Shown here in pieces: positions 8,693-18,721 of a stretch of DNA of 64,000 nt. The notes beneath the pieces were generated by a model that saw only the letters and a program-made list of their open reading frames with translations, searched no databases and was not told the DNA's origin. Within the stretch, counting starts at the first letter, position 1, and every line of letters begins with the position of its first letter. The DNA lies in assembly GCF_040560245.1 (NCBI RefSeq), contig NZ_JAKMWP010000003.1. One strand, given 5' to 3'. The stretch comes from Morganella sibonii (lineage in GTDB: Bacteria; Pseudomonadota; Gammaproteobacteria; Enterobacterales; Enterobacteriaceae). A program made the translations under genes and the position numbers.

Positions 8693-9037
8693 TTATTCCT
8701 GCGTTGCTGAAAGATATGAGGAAAATTGTTCGTCCGCAATACGAATCATCGTCTGATAAAATCGTTTATCCTTCCCTTTATCTCCGGCACATAAAATAAT
8801 GGCCTGCCTTTCAGGATCAAAGGCAAAAAATGCACGTATTGCACGACCAGCATGCCAAATTCTCAATTCTTTCATATTCGGGTACTGAGAAGTTTTAACT
8901 GTATCAACATAAGGTCTTGTCAGAACAGGGCCATAAATTTCAAGATTGCCAAGAGATGCGAGCACTTTTTCTTTCATCCGGGTATCTTGTTTTGACAACC
9001 ATTCATTAAAATAATCCGTTAATAATACTGTCCACAC
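8693..9037 (-). CDS. higB: HigB-like RelE/ParE superfamily toxin
   Basis: 114 residues of the phage-derived Gp49/HigB family. The core KELRIWHAGRAIRAFFAFDPERQAIILCAGDK (around 56-87) has the basic residues and beta strands typical of ribosome-dependent mRNA interferases. The gene precedes a helix-turn-helix antitoxin by 4 bases and has its own promoter and operator just upstream. Activity is inferred from family; no degradation of the reading frame is seen. Confidence 0.87.
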   Translation of the reverse strand: MWTVLLTDYFNEWLSKQDTRMKEKVLASLGNLEIYGPVLTRPYVDTVKTSQYPNMKELRIWHAGRAIRAFFAFDPERQAIILCAGDKGKDKRFYQTMIRIADEQFSSYLSATQE

Positions 9038-9047
9038 AATTCACCAT

Positions 9048-9098
9048 CCATAGTCTATGGCTTATACTTAATGTAATAAGCTGGGGCTTATATGTCAA
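9048..9098 (-). promoter_or_regulatory. Promoter and operator of the toxin-antitoxin operon
   Basis: On the minus strand a perfect TTGACA (9098-9093) is 17 bases from TACATT (9075-9070). The palindrome CCATAG-T-CTATGG (9048-9060) lies at or just after the predicted start of transcription, and a second inverted pair GCTTAT/ATAAGC (9060-9065, 9076-9081) overlaps the -10. Both suit autorepression by the antitoxin. The stretch 9099-9253 is AT-rich with no gene. Confidence 0.7.
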
Positions 9099-9234
9099 TG
9101 CTGTATTTTGATACAACATTTCTGAATAAACCTACATGAAATATAAAAATCAGGACAGTAATGATATGATTTATAATAATTAATTTTTTAACTTAACACT
9201 CAATATCCGGCACTGTATCGCCTTGTTTTTCGGC

Positions 9235-9262
9235 AAAAAGGTACTGGTATTCTTCAATACCA
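9235..9262 (-). terminator. Possible terminator of the RND efflux operon
   Basis: TGGTATT/AATACCA (9245-9262) forms a 7-base stem around the RND stop codon. On the minus strand it is followed, five bases later, by a run of five T. The gap before the T-run makes this a weak call. Confidence 0.4.
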
Positions 9263-12200
9263 CTCCTTCACATCCCGGTCGGCTTTGGTGACTGAGGTCA
9301 GTGTTGCCAGGCGTGGTAATAATGCTTTTTTCAGATCATCGATAAAGGTATAAATCACCGGCACAAACAGCAGACTGAGAATGGTGGAGCTTATCAGCCC
9401 GCCGATAACGGCAATTGCCATCGGTGCGCGGAACCCGGCATCGGCACCGGAGGTCAGCACCAGCGGGATCATTCCGGCTATCATGGCCAGAGTGGTCATA
9501 ATTATCGGACGGACGCGCTCACGTCCCGCGTCTTTTATTGCCTGCTCACGGCTGAGCCCGGCACGCTCTTTTTCCAGAATAAACTCCACCAGCAGAATGG
9601 AGTTTTTGGTCACAATCCCCATCAGCATCAGAATGCCGATAATGACCGGCAGATCGATCATTGCACCATACAGTACAAGGGCGATGATCGCACCGCCGGC
9701 AGAAAACGGCAGGGCCGCAAGGATGGTGACCGGCTGGAGAAAATCTTTAAACAGAACAATCAGAATCGCCAGCACCAGCAGAATACTGAACAGCATGGTG
9801 GTACAGAAACGCATGAACATATCATTCATATATTCCATATCACCGTATTCCAGTTGTGACACTGTCACTGACAGGTTCTGATATTCCGGCAGAGCCATTA
9901 CAGCATCCAGTGCTTCACCCAATGATAAGCCGGTAAGATTAGCTTCAACCGACATTTTCCGGGCCCGGTTTATCCGGTCGATTTGTGCAGGGCCATCACT
10001 GAAATCAATGGTTGCCACAGACTTCAGCGGCACATTTCCCTGAGCCGTACTTCTGACCGGTAAATCATTCAGCACACGGATATCATTACGCTGGTATTCC
10101 GGTAAAACCACCTGCAACGCGAGTTGTCTGTCCGGAAGATTGAATTTCGCACTGCGGGAACCTGATTCCCCCATTGTGGCTATCCGCAGCGTATCAGCGA
10201 TTTCACTGACACTCACACCGGTTCGCCCCGGGCCGTCAGGCCGCGGAGTGACAATCAGCTCTTTGCGCAGCAAGGGTTTTATCACCTGCACATTACTGAA
10301 TCCGGGCAGGCGGGCAATACCGTTACGCAGCTGCTGCATGGCACTCTCCAGCGCTGCCGGATCGGTGCCGGTAAAGACCAGCGAAAACTCTTTACCGCCG
10401 TTACTGTTACTGACGTTATAGCGGGCATCCGGCATTTCACGGAACAACGGGGCAATTACACGCTCAAATTCTTTCTGTGACAGCTCACGATCACCGGGAT
10501 CAACCAGTGTCAGAATAATCTCGCCCTTGTGTTGTGCGATACCGTCCGCATCGTCCGCCACACCGGCAATGGTGTAGACAGATCTGATCTCCGGCCGGTC
10601 TTTCAGGGAGGTGGTCAGTGCCTGCAGGCGTTGCTGTGTCTGTTCAACCGGTGTGCCGGGCGGTAATTCCACCTCAATCTGTGTCACACTGATATCGCCC
10701 TCCGGCATAAAACCGACAGGCAGCAAGGTGACGGATGCCACTGAGCCTGTCAGGAAGATGACTGCCAGTGCCAGCGCGGTTTTCCGGTGTTTCAGGGTCG
10801 CTGATAATAATCCGGTGTATTTTTCTATCCAGTGGGGCACGACCGGCTCTGCATGTGACTTTTTGGCCGGCAGCAGGACATATGCGGCCATCAGCGGGGT
10901 GATAAGACGAGCTACCAGCAGAGAAGACAGTACCGCCGCAGACACCGTCACGCCGAACGGTACAAAATATTTACCGACAAACCCGCCGATAAAACTGACC
11001 GGCAGGAAAACGGCCACAATGGTCAGCGTAATCGCAACAATCGCGAAGCCGATAGCATCTGATGCCTTAAGCGCCGCAAGATACGGGCGTTCGCCGCGCT
11101 CGATGTATTTCTGGATATTTTCGATTTCCACAATCGCATCATCCACCAGAATGCCGATCACCAGTGTCAGTGCAAGCAGGGTGATGCTGTTGAGGCTGTA
11201 ATCAAACAATGCCAGCACAAAAAATGCCGGTAATATGGATAACGGCAGCGCGACAGCCGCAACCAGTGTTGCCCGCCAGCTTTTCAGGAAGAAAAAGACA
11301 ATCACGATGGTCAGGAACGCGCCCTCCAGCAACGTCTTAATCGTCAGCTGATAACTGGTTTCGGTATAGGTCACGGTGGATGAGATCAGTTCAATGGTCA
11401 GTTCAGGATGTTTTGCGGCGATCTCCGTCAGAGCCGCATCCACCTGTTCCGCAACGGCAACATCACTGGCACCTTTGGCCCGGAATACAGCAAATCCGGC
11501 CACATCCCGGCCGTTAAGCTGCGAAATGCTGCGGGTGGTTTTTTGTCCGTTATAAATCTCTGCAATATCACCCAGCTTTATCCATTGTTCATTATCTGCA
11601 GGTAACTGAATGTTTTTAATATCATCAACAGATGCTTTTTCACCCAGAACGCGGATGGTATGGGCAAGAGCGTTGTATTGTGATGAGCCGCCGGCCGCGT
11701 TCTGATGCACACCGCGCAGCCATTCATTCACGGTGGTTACTGACAGATTCAGGGCAGAGAGTTTGTCTGCATCCGGTTCAATACGGATCACCCGGTCCGC
11801 GCCACCCTGACGGCTGACTTTCTGTACCCCGGGTAACATAATCAGCTGTTTACTGATGGTGTCATCAATAAACCAGGAGAGATCCGCCGCCGGAACGGTA
11901 TCGGATGACACGGCATAACGCAGTATGGCTCCGCCCTCGACATCTATCCGGTTAATCAGCGGTTCATCAATACTTTGCGGTAATTCTCCGCGGATTTGCG
12001 AGATCTGTTCACGGACATCATTGGTGGCAATATACGGATCAACATCCAGATTAAATTCCACCGTGGTGGATGAAATTCCCTCAGTCACGGAAGAGGAAAT
12101 ATGACGGATACCGGGTATCCCGGAAACGGCCCGTTCGACCTGTTTGGTCACGGCATTTTCCAGTTCAGATGGTGAAGAGCCATCCTGAGTGACAGTGACT

Positions 12201-12343
12201 GTCACAACCGGGAAGTTAATCACCGGATTGGCTGTTACCGGCAACTGTGCAAAGGAAAACAACCCGGCCACGGTCAGTGCCAGAAAAATAACAATAACCG
12301 GGATCGGGCGGGTGATTGCCCAGGAGGAGAGTTGTAATTTCAT
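9254..12343 (-). CDS. RND efflux pump, inner membrane transporter
   Basis: 1029 residues, the usual length of HAE1/AcrB-type proton-driven exporters. The N-terminal helix (residues 10-33) is followed by a large periplasmic loop, then helices 2-6. The paired aspartates of the proton relay, D401 and D402 in GILVDDAIVEIE, are present. A second half repeats the plan, ending around MLMGIVTKNSILLVEFILE. The ATG overlaps the end of the adaptor gene by 4 bases, so the two are coupled. No outer membrane channel gene is in the window, so a TolC-like protein encoded elsewhere is presumably used. Substrate is not predictable. Confidence 0.92.
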   Translation of the reverse strand: MKLQLSSWAITRPIPVIVIFLALTVAGLFSFAQLPVTANPVINFPVVTVTVTQDGSSPSELENAVTKQVERAVSGIPGIRHISSSVTEGISSTTVEFNLDVDPYIATNDVREQISQIRGELPQSIDEPLINRIDVEGGAILRYAVSSDTVPAADLSWFIDDTISKQLIMLPGVQKVSRQGGADRVIRIEPDADKLSALNLSVTTVNEWLRGVHQNAAGGSSQYNALAHTIRVLGEKASVDDIKNIQLPADNEQWIKLGDIAEIYNGQKTTRSISQLNGRDVAGFAVFRAKGASDVAVAEQVDAALTEIAAKHPELTIELISSTVTYTETSYQLTIKTLLEGAFLTIVIVFFFLKSWRATLVAAVALPLSILPAFFVLALFDYSLNSITLLALTLVIGILVDDAIVEIENIQKYIERGERPYLAALKASDAIGFAIVAITLTIVAVFLPVSFIGGFVGKYFVPFGVTVSAAVLSSLLVARLITPLMAAYVLLPAKKSHAEPVVPHWIEKYTGLLSATLKHRKTALALAVIFLTGSVASVTLLPVGFMPEGDISVTQIEVELPPGTPVEQTQQRLQALTTSLKDRPEIRSVYTIAGVADDADGIAQHKGEIILTLVDPGDRELSQKEFERVIAPLFREMPDARYNVSNSNGGKEFSLVFTGTDPAALESAMQQLRNGIARLPGFSNVQVIKPLLRKELIVTPRPDGPGRTGVSVSEIADTLRIATMGESGSRSAKFNLPDRQLALQVVLPEYQRNDIRVLNDLPVRSTAQGNVPLKSVATIDFSDGPAQIDRINRARKMSVEANLTGLSLGEALDAVMALPEYQNLSVTVSQLEYGDMEYMNDMFMRFCTTMLFSILLVLAILIVLFKDFLQPVTILAALPFSAGGAIIALVLYGAMIDLPVIIGILMLMGIVTKNSILLVEFILEKERAGLSREQAIKDAGRERVRPIIMTTLAMIAGMIPLVLTSGADAGFRAPMAIAVIGGLISSTILSLLFVPVIYTFIDDLKKALLPRLATLTSVTKADRDVKEWY

Positions 12344-13437
12344 TTTGCAGCCTTCACCGGTGTAACGGTATCATTATCTGTCAGAAATGCCTGCGCATTA
12401 ACCACCACATCCGCATCCGGCGGAAGCGGGCTGAGAATAGCAATCTGTCCGTTATTAATGGCTCCGGTCTGCACCGGCGGCTGCATCACTTTATTTTTTT
12501 TCACGATAAACACCGTGCGCTCACCGGTTGTGCCGGTGCGCACCGCACTGTAAGGAAGACTTTGATATTCACGGGATGCGGCGGTGTATGTCAGCACACC
12601 GGTTTGCCCCTGACGCAGAGCAGTGAGTGATTCACCGTCCGCAACCGTAACGCGCACACGGCCGGATTGTGTTAATGAGGAAAGTACCGGTGAAATAAAC
12701 CGGACAGTGCCGCTCAGTTGCCGGTTATTCGCCGTTTTCAGTGTGACAGGTACGGTTTCCTGCATTTGCGCCAGTTCATCGGCACCTGCCGTGGCCTCAA
12801 ATTCTATCTCTCCGTTTTCGATCATCTTAAACAGCAGGCTGTTATCAGACAGCATGCCCTGTATCGCGTGGCGTTCACTGATGATACCGGCCGCCGGCGC
12901 ATAGATTTTTGATTTATCTTCCTGACTTTTTTCCCGTGCCAGTTGCGCCTGCAACTGACGCAGCTCAGCCTGTCCGGCATCAACCTGTGCCCGCAGTGCT
13001 TTGGTATCTGATTTGGCTTTCTCAAATTCGCTGGCAGAAATCACACCACTGTGTGCCAGTTTGGTCATCCGGCTCAGATCGCGCTGAGATTGCTCCGCCA
13101 GCACGCTTTGCTGCCGGATGTAAGCTGCTGCTTTTTCTGTTTCCGCCTGTAGCTGGCGGACAGATGCACTTTGTAATGGTGATTCCAGCGTTGCCAGCAG
13201 TTGATTTTTCTCCACCCGCTGGCCTTCCTCCGCAAATACAGCCGTCACCGCCTGTTGTTGCAGCGGTGAGCCGATGGCGATTTCATTTTTAGCCACAAAC
13301 CGCCCCGGCAGTGTGATCACCGGAGCAGAGCGTATCAGCTGCGGATGAGTCACACTGATCCGTATTTCATCAGCCCGGCAGGCAAGCGATACAGAAGAGA
13401 GCAAGAGTGTGGTGACTATCAGAATACAGTTTTTCAT
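12340..13437 (-). CDS. RND efflux pump, periplasmic adaptor protein
   Basis: 365 residues starting with a signal peptide that ends near SLACRADE (about 20-23). The central part has the lipoyl/barrel-sandwich halves around a coiled-coil hairpin (ETEKAAAYIRQQSVLAEQ..LRQLQAQLAREKSQ, about residues 100-175), then a beta-barrel domain. It bridges the inner membrane transporter encoded just downstream to an outer membrane channel. No lipobox is evident in frame with the cleavage site, though Cys20 is near it and lipidation cannot be excluded. Confidence 0.9.
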   Translation of the reverse strand: MKNCILIVTTLLLSSVSLACRADEIRISVTHPQLIRSAPVITLPGRFVAKNEIAIGSPLQQQAVTAVFAEEGQRVEKNQLLATLESPLQSASVRQLQAETEKAAAYIRQQSVLAEQSQRDLSRMTKLAHSGVISASEFEKAKSDTKALRAQVDAGQAELRQLQAQLAREKSQEDKSKIYAPAAGIISERHAIQGMLSDNSLLFKMIENGEIEFEATAGADELAQMQETVPVTLKTANNRQLSGTVRFISPVLSSLTQSGRVRVTVADGESLTALRQGQTGVLTYTAASREYQSLPYSAVRTGTTGERTVFIVKKNKVMQPPVQTGAINNGQIAILSPLPPDADVVVNAQAFLTDNDTVTPVKAAK

Positions 13438-13518
13438 CGTGGTACAATTTCCGTCCCGGAGAGTTGCCCGATAAAATAAACTAAATAGTCTAACTTTCCT
13501 TAAACCCGCGTTAAGCCG

Positions 13519-14622
13519 TTATTTTTCGTTAAGCTGAATTAAGTTTGGTGCTATCCATGCAGTGCGCCCGCCGACCGTGGCACTGCGGTGCAGTGCGGTG
13601 TGGCTGAGACAAAATGCACTGATACCGGCAAATTCCTGCGAATACCAGGCACCGCCGCGCATCAGTGCCCGCTCTCCGTAATTACGCAGATAGATTTGAT
13701 CACTTCGCGGCCTTTCTTCGTATGGGGCGAGCCCGTTCAGTTGCAGCAGATGCGGCACGGGCAAATTATCCGTAGTTTTCATGCTGAAAAACGGACCGTC
13801 GAGCAATCCCGGCGGGTAGCTGTTATCTCCGGGATCGCCGTTATAACAGGTAATATTGCCGGACAGCAGTGGTGTGCCGCCGTTACCGGTCAGACAGGCG
13901 GACGGCGAATCATATTTTGCTGTTGCGTGAATCCCCGGCTCACAATATTGTCCGCTCTGCATATTCACTGACTGCCATAACAGCGGCGCATCTGCCGGTA
14001 ATACGCTGATATCATTATCCCGCACAAGCTGAATTTCGCCTGCCATCAGGCGGACGCCGGTCTGCCACTCCCACAGGTTTCCGCAAAGGTCGCTGATCCC
14101 GGTCAGTTGCTGATTATGATACCAGTCCGGATGGGGAGAACCGGTCAGTGTATTAGCTTCTCCGCTGAGATCACCGGCAGGTTTACCGTCAATCCGTACC
14201 GCACGTTGTTCCGGGTGACGCAGATTGCGGCCATAATCGGTATTACCGTCCGGAATAACATTCTGCTGATCAATACAATGCATCAGTGCTGCCCATTCCG
14301 CATTACTGCTGAGATGAAATCCCGGTCCGGTTTGCTGTGCCAGCAGTCGGAATTCCGGCAAATTCAGATGGCAGGCCGGTGCTTTTCCGGGCTGGCTGAT
14401 AAGCTCGCCGTCATACAGGCTGCCCGGGTAGCAGGCGTAGAAAAAGGCATCAATTATCTGTCCGTTCACACAAAATGCCGGATGCGGAGCCGAAAGGTCA
14501 TCACGGCAAATCTGATACATAAAATTCGGCTGGCCTTTGGCAGAATAAATGACTGTCCGCCGCCCCAGACTCTCTTTCTCTGTTTTGGCCCGCAGTGCAT
14601 CGGGTGAAAAAATCATTGTCAT
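13519..14622 (-). CDS. SUMF1/formylglycine-generating-enzyme-fold protein
   Basis: 367 residues from ATG 14622, chosen because AAGGAT lies about 8 bases upstream; a longer frame overlaps the neighbouring gene. The C-terminal half has the FGE-sulfatase (C-type-lectin-like) signatures GISDLCGNLWEW near 195 and ALMRGGAWYSQEFAG..LSHTALHRSATVGGRTAW near 320-355. The N-terminus (MIFSPDALRAKTEKES) resembles phage-type ligand-binding proteins with this fold. No signal peptide. It lies 17 bases after the substrate-binding protein gene in a Fur-box operon. Catalysis as a formylglycine generator is not supported; binding or a PvdO/EgtB-like modification role is possible. Function unknown. Confidence 0.8.
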   Translation of the reverse strand: MTMIFSPDALRAKTEKESLGRRTVIYSAKGQPNFMYQICRDDLSAPHPAFCVNGQIIDAFFYACYPGSLYDGELISQPGKAPACHLNLPEFRLLAQQTGPGFHLSSNAEWAALMHCIDQQNVIPDGNTDYGRNLRHPEQRAVRIDGKPAGDLSGEANTLTGSPHPDWYHNQQLTGISDLCGNLWEWQTGVRLMAGEIQLVRDNDISVLPADAPLLWQSVNMQSGQYCEPGIHATAKYDSPSACLTGNGGTPLLSGNITCYNGDPGDNSYPPGLLDGPFFSMKTTDNLPVPHLLQLNGLAPYEERPRSDQIYLRNYGERALMRGGAWYSQEFAGISAFCLSHTALHRSATVGGRTAWIAPNLIQLNEK

Positions 14623-14639
14623 CAATATTATCCTTATCG

Positions 14640-15797
14640 TTATGATTCCGGGTGCAGTGATACCCAGTAACCCGGCTGCCACGGCACCGGCAGAAACTGC
14701 CGGTAAAAGGCGCGGAATACCGCATCAGCATCAATATCCGCAAACAATACCGGATGCAGCCAGGTTGCGAATTTCAGTACCGCTATAAAGCCGAAAGGGC
14801 TGTCGTAGAAAGAGTGCCAGATGGCATAACATTCCCGCTGCTGTACTGCGGCCAGGGTTTTGAAAGCAGGGCGCTGCATCAGGATCGCAAGCTGTTTTTC
14901 CGCCACAGCAAGATCAGCCCCCGGGCCAAGTCCCACCCAGTCACCGCCGGGGTTATAGCTCTGCCATTGTCCGCCGGTGACAATCACCTTTTCCGGACGG
15001 GTATGAATGATAGTTTCCTGGTTGAGCGTCCCGTAGGTACCGTGAATATATTCAGCACCAATATTTTTCCCGCCCGCGCAGGTCAGAAATTCAGCCAGAT
15101 TGCCGTTGCCGTAGGCATAACAGCATTCCGCGCTGAATCCTGCCGCGCGCTCCAGTAAAACCGGTACCGGCCGGTAAGGTGCTGCGGCCAGGCGGGAGGT
15201 TACGACGGAAAGGTGTGAGTGAATAAAGGCGATCATCTCAGCAGCTCTGTCCGGCACACCAAGGATCCCGCCCATAATGGCGATACTGCGTGGTGTGTTT
15301 TTCAGCGGGCTGATGCTCATATCCAGCACAACAATCTGTATACCGGCACGTTCCAGGAGTGCCGTGATCCCGCCGGTTTCCATTGCGGAAAATGTGCCGG
15401 TAGTGACGAATATAATGTCAGGATGCAGATCAACAATGGTTTCGCTGTTTGCCTGTGCCCCGGCCAGAGGAGAAAGATGCGGCAGGGCAGCAAGTGCCGG
15501 AAATGCCCGGCAGTATTGCTGATAACTCAGTTCGTCCGCATGGCGGAATGCAGCAGGAATAGCTGCCAATTTTTCCGGCAGTTGTTTTCCTGCCAGTGAG
15601 GCACAGAGAAACATCAGAGAGGCATCCGCCACATAGATTCGTTGCGGTACAACTGAGCAGTCGATCCGGCGGCCGCGGATATCGGTAATAACCTGTTGTT
15701 CTGTTTTTCCCGGCGCGGCGGATAATCCGCCCGGCAGTGCCGCCAGGGCAGAAAATACCAGTCCGTGTTTCAGCAGACATCGTTTCAGCTGATCCAT
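14640..15797 (-). CDS. Iron-siderophore ABC transporter substrate-binding protein (FepB/FhuD/BtuF class)
   Basis: 385 residues from ATG 15797; a longer frame reaches into the receptor gene and is rejected. After a short basic N-terminus and a hydrophobic segment ending near SAAPG (about residue 29) comes a periplasmic-binding-protein domain with VVPQRIYVAD, LHPDIIFVTTG and the long backbone helix of class III binding proteins. It should deliver a ferric siderophore or related chelate to an inner membrane permease. It follows the TonB receptor by 13 bases but no permease or ATPase is in this operon; the complete importer at 27593-30227 has its own binding protein. Confidence 0.82.
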   Translation of the reverse strand: MDQLKRCLLKHGLVFSALAALPGGLSAAPGKTEQQVITDIRGRRIDCSVVPQRIYVADASLMFLCASLAGKQLPEKLAAIPAAFRHADELSYQQYCRAFPALAALPHLSPLAGAQANSETIVDLHPDIIFVTTGTFSAMETGGITALLERAGIQIVVLDMSISPLKNTPRSIAIMGGILGVPDRAAEMIAFIHSHLSVVTSRLAAAPYRPVPVLLERAAGFSAECCYAYGNGNLAEFLTCAGGKNIGAEYIHGTYGTLNQETIIHTRPEKVIVTGGQWQSYNPGGDWVGLGPGADLAVAEKQLAILMQRPAFKTLAAVQQRECYAIWHSFYDSPFGFIAVLKFATWLHPVLFADIDADAVFRAFYRQFLPVPWQPGYWVSLHPES

Positions 15798-15810
15798 AGT
15801 GTCACCGGCC

Positions 15811-17995
15811 TCAGAAGAAATAGTTGAGAGTGGCAACAACCGTGCGGTCATTACCGATGCTGCAATAGGTTGAACTGGTGCAGCCCGCCACATAAGATGT
15901 ATTGGTGATATTGCTGATGGTCACACCCAGCTCCATTCCGCTCAGTTGCGGTGTCAGCGCATCCATCTGGTAGCGCAGGCTGAGATCGCCCAGCCAGACG
16001 GCCGGTACGGTAAAGCTGTTGGTGTTATCCCCCTGAGTCGCACCGAGATAGCGGACACCGGCGCCGATCAGCGCGCCGTCAAGATAGCGGCCGTGAAAAC
16101 GGTAATCCGCCCAGAGTGAACCGCTGTGACGCGGGACCTGTACAGGGCGTTTGTTCAGCACCGAGCTGTCATCCGATTCGGTGATCACATTATCGGTAAA
16201 GGCATAACCGAGCATGACATTAAGTGACGGTGTCACGGCCATGCGGCTTTCGAATTCAAGACCGCGTGAGCGGACTTTGCCGGTCTGATTATAGTAATCC
16301 GGGTTTTTCGGGTTATGAGTGGTGACATTTTTTTTGGTCAGCTCATACACCGCGAGACTTGCCATGATATCGCCGTTATCACTGAGGTATTTTATCCCGG
16401 CTTCTGTCTGGTCAGATTCTGTCGGCACAAATGCATTGCCGTCCGCATCGGTTCCCAATACCGGGTCAAAGCTGTCGGAGATGCTTATCCAGGGAGAGAA
16501 ACCACTGTCGAAGGTATAGGTCAGACCCGCGCGGTGACTGTAAGCAGAGGTATCACTTTTTTCTGTTGTCCCGCTGAGACGATTCGTGGTTTTCAGTGAG
16601 GAATCATCATAACGGCCGCTTAAAATCAGGCTCCATTGCTGCCAGCGTAAATGATCCTGCACATAAACGCCGTAGCGCCGGTAAGTTTGTCCGGTGGACG
16701 TGGATGATGTCATCTGCGGCGTAAACTGCGGGCGGTAGTGATCACCGTAAGGATCAAATGTCACCGTTTGAGAGCCTGACCAGTCTTTGTCGAGTTTTCC
16801 GGTCTGAAGATCAAAACCGGTCAGAATTTCATGAGATACAGGGCCGGTGACAGCTTTGTAAATCAGCTGGTTATCCGCCGCCAGGGTCCGGGCGCGGGAC
16901 GGGGAATCCTGATACACCGCCGTCAGCAGGCGGTTATCCTGTACAAATCCGCGGGTAAAATCACGGCGGACACGGGATTTCACATCGGCATAACGGAGAT
17001 TCTGTTTCAGCGTCAGCGAATCTGAAACCTGCCAGTTAACCAGTGACGTGACGGATTGTTGTGTGCGCCCCGATTTTTCATGATCCGGATTACTGTAGTT
17101 GCGATGTCTGTCCAAAGAGCCATACGAATTAGGCTGCAGACCGAGGGCTGCGGCGGGCATAACCGGTATAAAGATCATGCTGATAGACACCGGCCACTGT
17201 CCAGTTCAGGTTATTCAGAGGACGCCAGGTGACTGAGGGGGCTATCAGATAGCGGGACTGTTTTGTATTTTCAATCTGTGAACCGGAAGAGGCCGCTGAA
17301 CCGGTCATCCGGTAAAGCCAGGTTTCTTCCTCATTCAGTGCGCCGGTGCTGTCAAACCGCAGTGCATTGTTATCATAATTGCCGCTCTGAAACTGAATCT
17401 GATGAGATTCCTCCGCCTGCGGCAGCCGGGACTGCATGTTGATCACGCCGCCGGCACCGCCCTGACCATACAACGCAGATGAGGGGCCGTGAACGGCCTC
17501 AACACTTTCGAGCAGCCAGGAATCCACCTGAGCGCCCCAAATCCCGCTGTTACCCGCAACCCGCAGGCCGTCGAGATAATAATCCGCATCAAAGCCGCGC
17601 ATTTTGGAAAAATCAATGCTGTTACCGAAACCCCCGAATTTTTCACTGGCCACCCCGGCGCTGTAGCGCAGCGCTTTACTGAGGGACTCGCCCGGCAGGG
17701 TATCAAGCTGATCACGGCGGATCACTGATACAAACTGCGGTGTTTCAGCCAGTGAGGCAGAGCCTTTTGTTGCCGCAGACTGACGGAGAGCACCATAACC
17801 GCGCGGTTCATAATATTCATCATCCGCTGCCGTGACATAGACGACGTCTTCCGCTTCAGCATAAACAACCGGAACAGACAGAAATGAGACAGAGAAAACA
17901 GACGTAATAACAGATTGAATAACAACAGGGTAAGAACTCGGTAATCGGCGCATAGAGATTTTCTCAGTTGATCGGAACAGCTGAAGCATATACAT
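15811..17995 (-). pseudogene. TonB-dependent siderophore receptor with internal frameshift
   Basis: Two overlapping minus-strand frames together make one receptor of roughly 725 residues. The first (17995 down to 17129) has a signal peptide ending VVYA, a DVVYVTAADDEYYEP TonB-box region and a plug domain with HGPSSALYGQGGAGGVINMQS. It ends in the middle of the barrel at YTGYARRSPRSAA. The second (to 15811) continues the barrel from about 17165 and ends with the canonical C-terminal LNYFF. Removing one C in the GCCCGCC tract near 17152-17160 restores YTGYAAAALGLQPN. ATG 17995 is chosen because GAGG is 8 bases upstream. Either a real inactivating mutation or a sequencing error; the operon behind it looks intact. 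Confidence 0.85.
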
Positions 17996-18011
17996 CGACC
18001 GACCCTCAGTC

Positions 18012-18030
18012 AATAATGATGGTAATTATT
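18012..18030 (-). promoter_or_regulatory. Fur box upstream of the TonB receptor operon
   Basis: AATAATGATGGTAATTATT matches the 19-base Fur consensus at 14 positions by eye. It lies 17 bases upstream of the receptor start, where Fur-Fe2+ would block transcription. It also lies between this operon and the divergent rhomboid gene. Confidence 0.75.
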
Positions 18031-18115
18031 TTCATTTGCATTTAAAGATTCAGGATGGAAGCGGCGGGAAATTTCGCTATAGTGGGGCGGATTCCATCAC
18101 CCAACGGATCGGGAA

Positions 18116-18721
18116 ATGACAAACAATACATTGAATAACACAGAACAGACCGTACAAAGCGGTATCAAAATCTATCTGAGAAACGGGCTGTATTTCGTGC
18201 TGTTTTTAATCGCCGTACAGTTGCTGACTACCCTGACCGGTGGCGGCTTAACCGCGCTGGGCATTGAACCGCGTACCGTCAACGGGCTGTTCGGTATTTT
18301 CTTCGCGCCCTTTATTCACAGCAGTTGGGGGCATTTGTTCAGCAATCTGCCGCCGCTGGTTATCCTCAGTGTGTTACTGATGATCCCGTCGGTGAAACAT
18401 TATATTAAGGCATCTCTGTTTATTATTATCGTCGGCGGGTTGCTGGTCTGGTTATTCGGCCGGACAGCAGTGCATGTCGGGGCGAGCGGCTGGATCTTCG
18501 GGCTGTGGGCACTTCTGATTTATCAGGGAATTTTCCGCCGTAAACCGCTGGATATTATTATCGGCATTGTGGTGCTGATTTATTACGGCGGCATGATCAG
18601 CGGACTGTTTCCGGGACAGCAGTTTGTCTCTGTTGAATCCCATCTGAGCGGCGCGGTGGCCGGCGTTTTATTCGGCTGGCTGCAATACCGTAAACGGAAA
18701 CAGACAGCCGCACGGACATAA
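18116..18721 (+). CDS. Rhomboid family intramembrane serine protease
   Basis: 201 residues with about six membrane helices. The catalytic serine is in GASGWIFG (Ser124) and the catalytic histidine in ESHLSGAVAG (His176); the WGHLFSNLPP segment (71-80) gives the conserved HxxxN oxyanion region. It should cleave transmembrane segments of membrane substrates. It is distinct from GlpG, lacking its N-terminal cytoplasmic domain. Stand-alone gene; terminator follows immediately. Confidence 0.92.
   Translation: MTNNTLNNTEQTVQSGIKIYLRNGLYFVLFLIAVQLLTTLTGGGLTALGIEPRTVNGLFGIFFAPFIHSSWGHLFSNLPPLVILSVLLMIPSVKHYIKASLFIIIVGGLLVWLFGRTAVHVGASGWIFGLWALLIYQGIFRRKPLDIIIGIVVLIYYGGMISGLFPGQQFVSVESHLSGAVAGVLFGWLQYRKRKQTAART

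Noticed and set aside
13519..14622. Diversity-generating retroelement target
   Set aside because: The protein has the right fold, but its C-terminus is not rich in the variable AAY-type codons, and no reverse transcriptase or template repeat is in the window.
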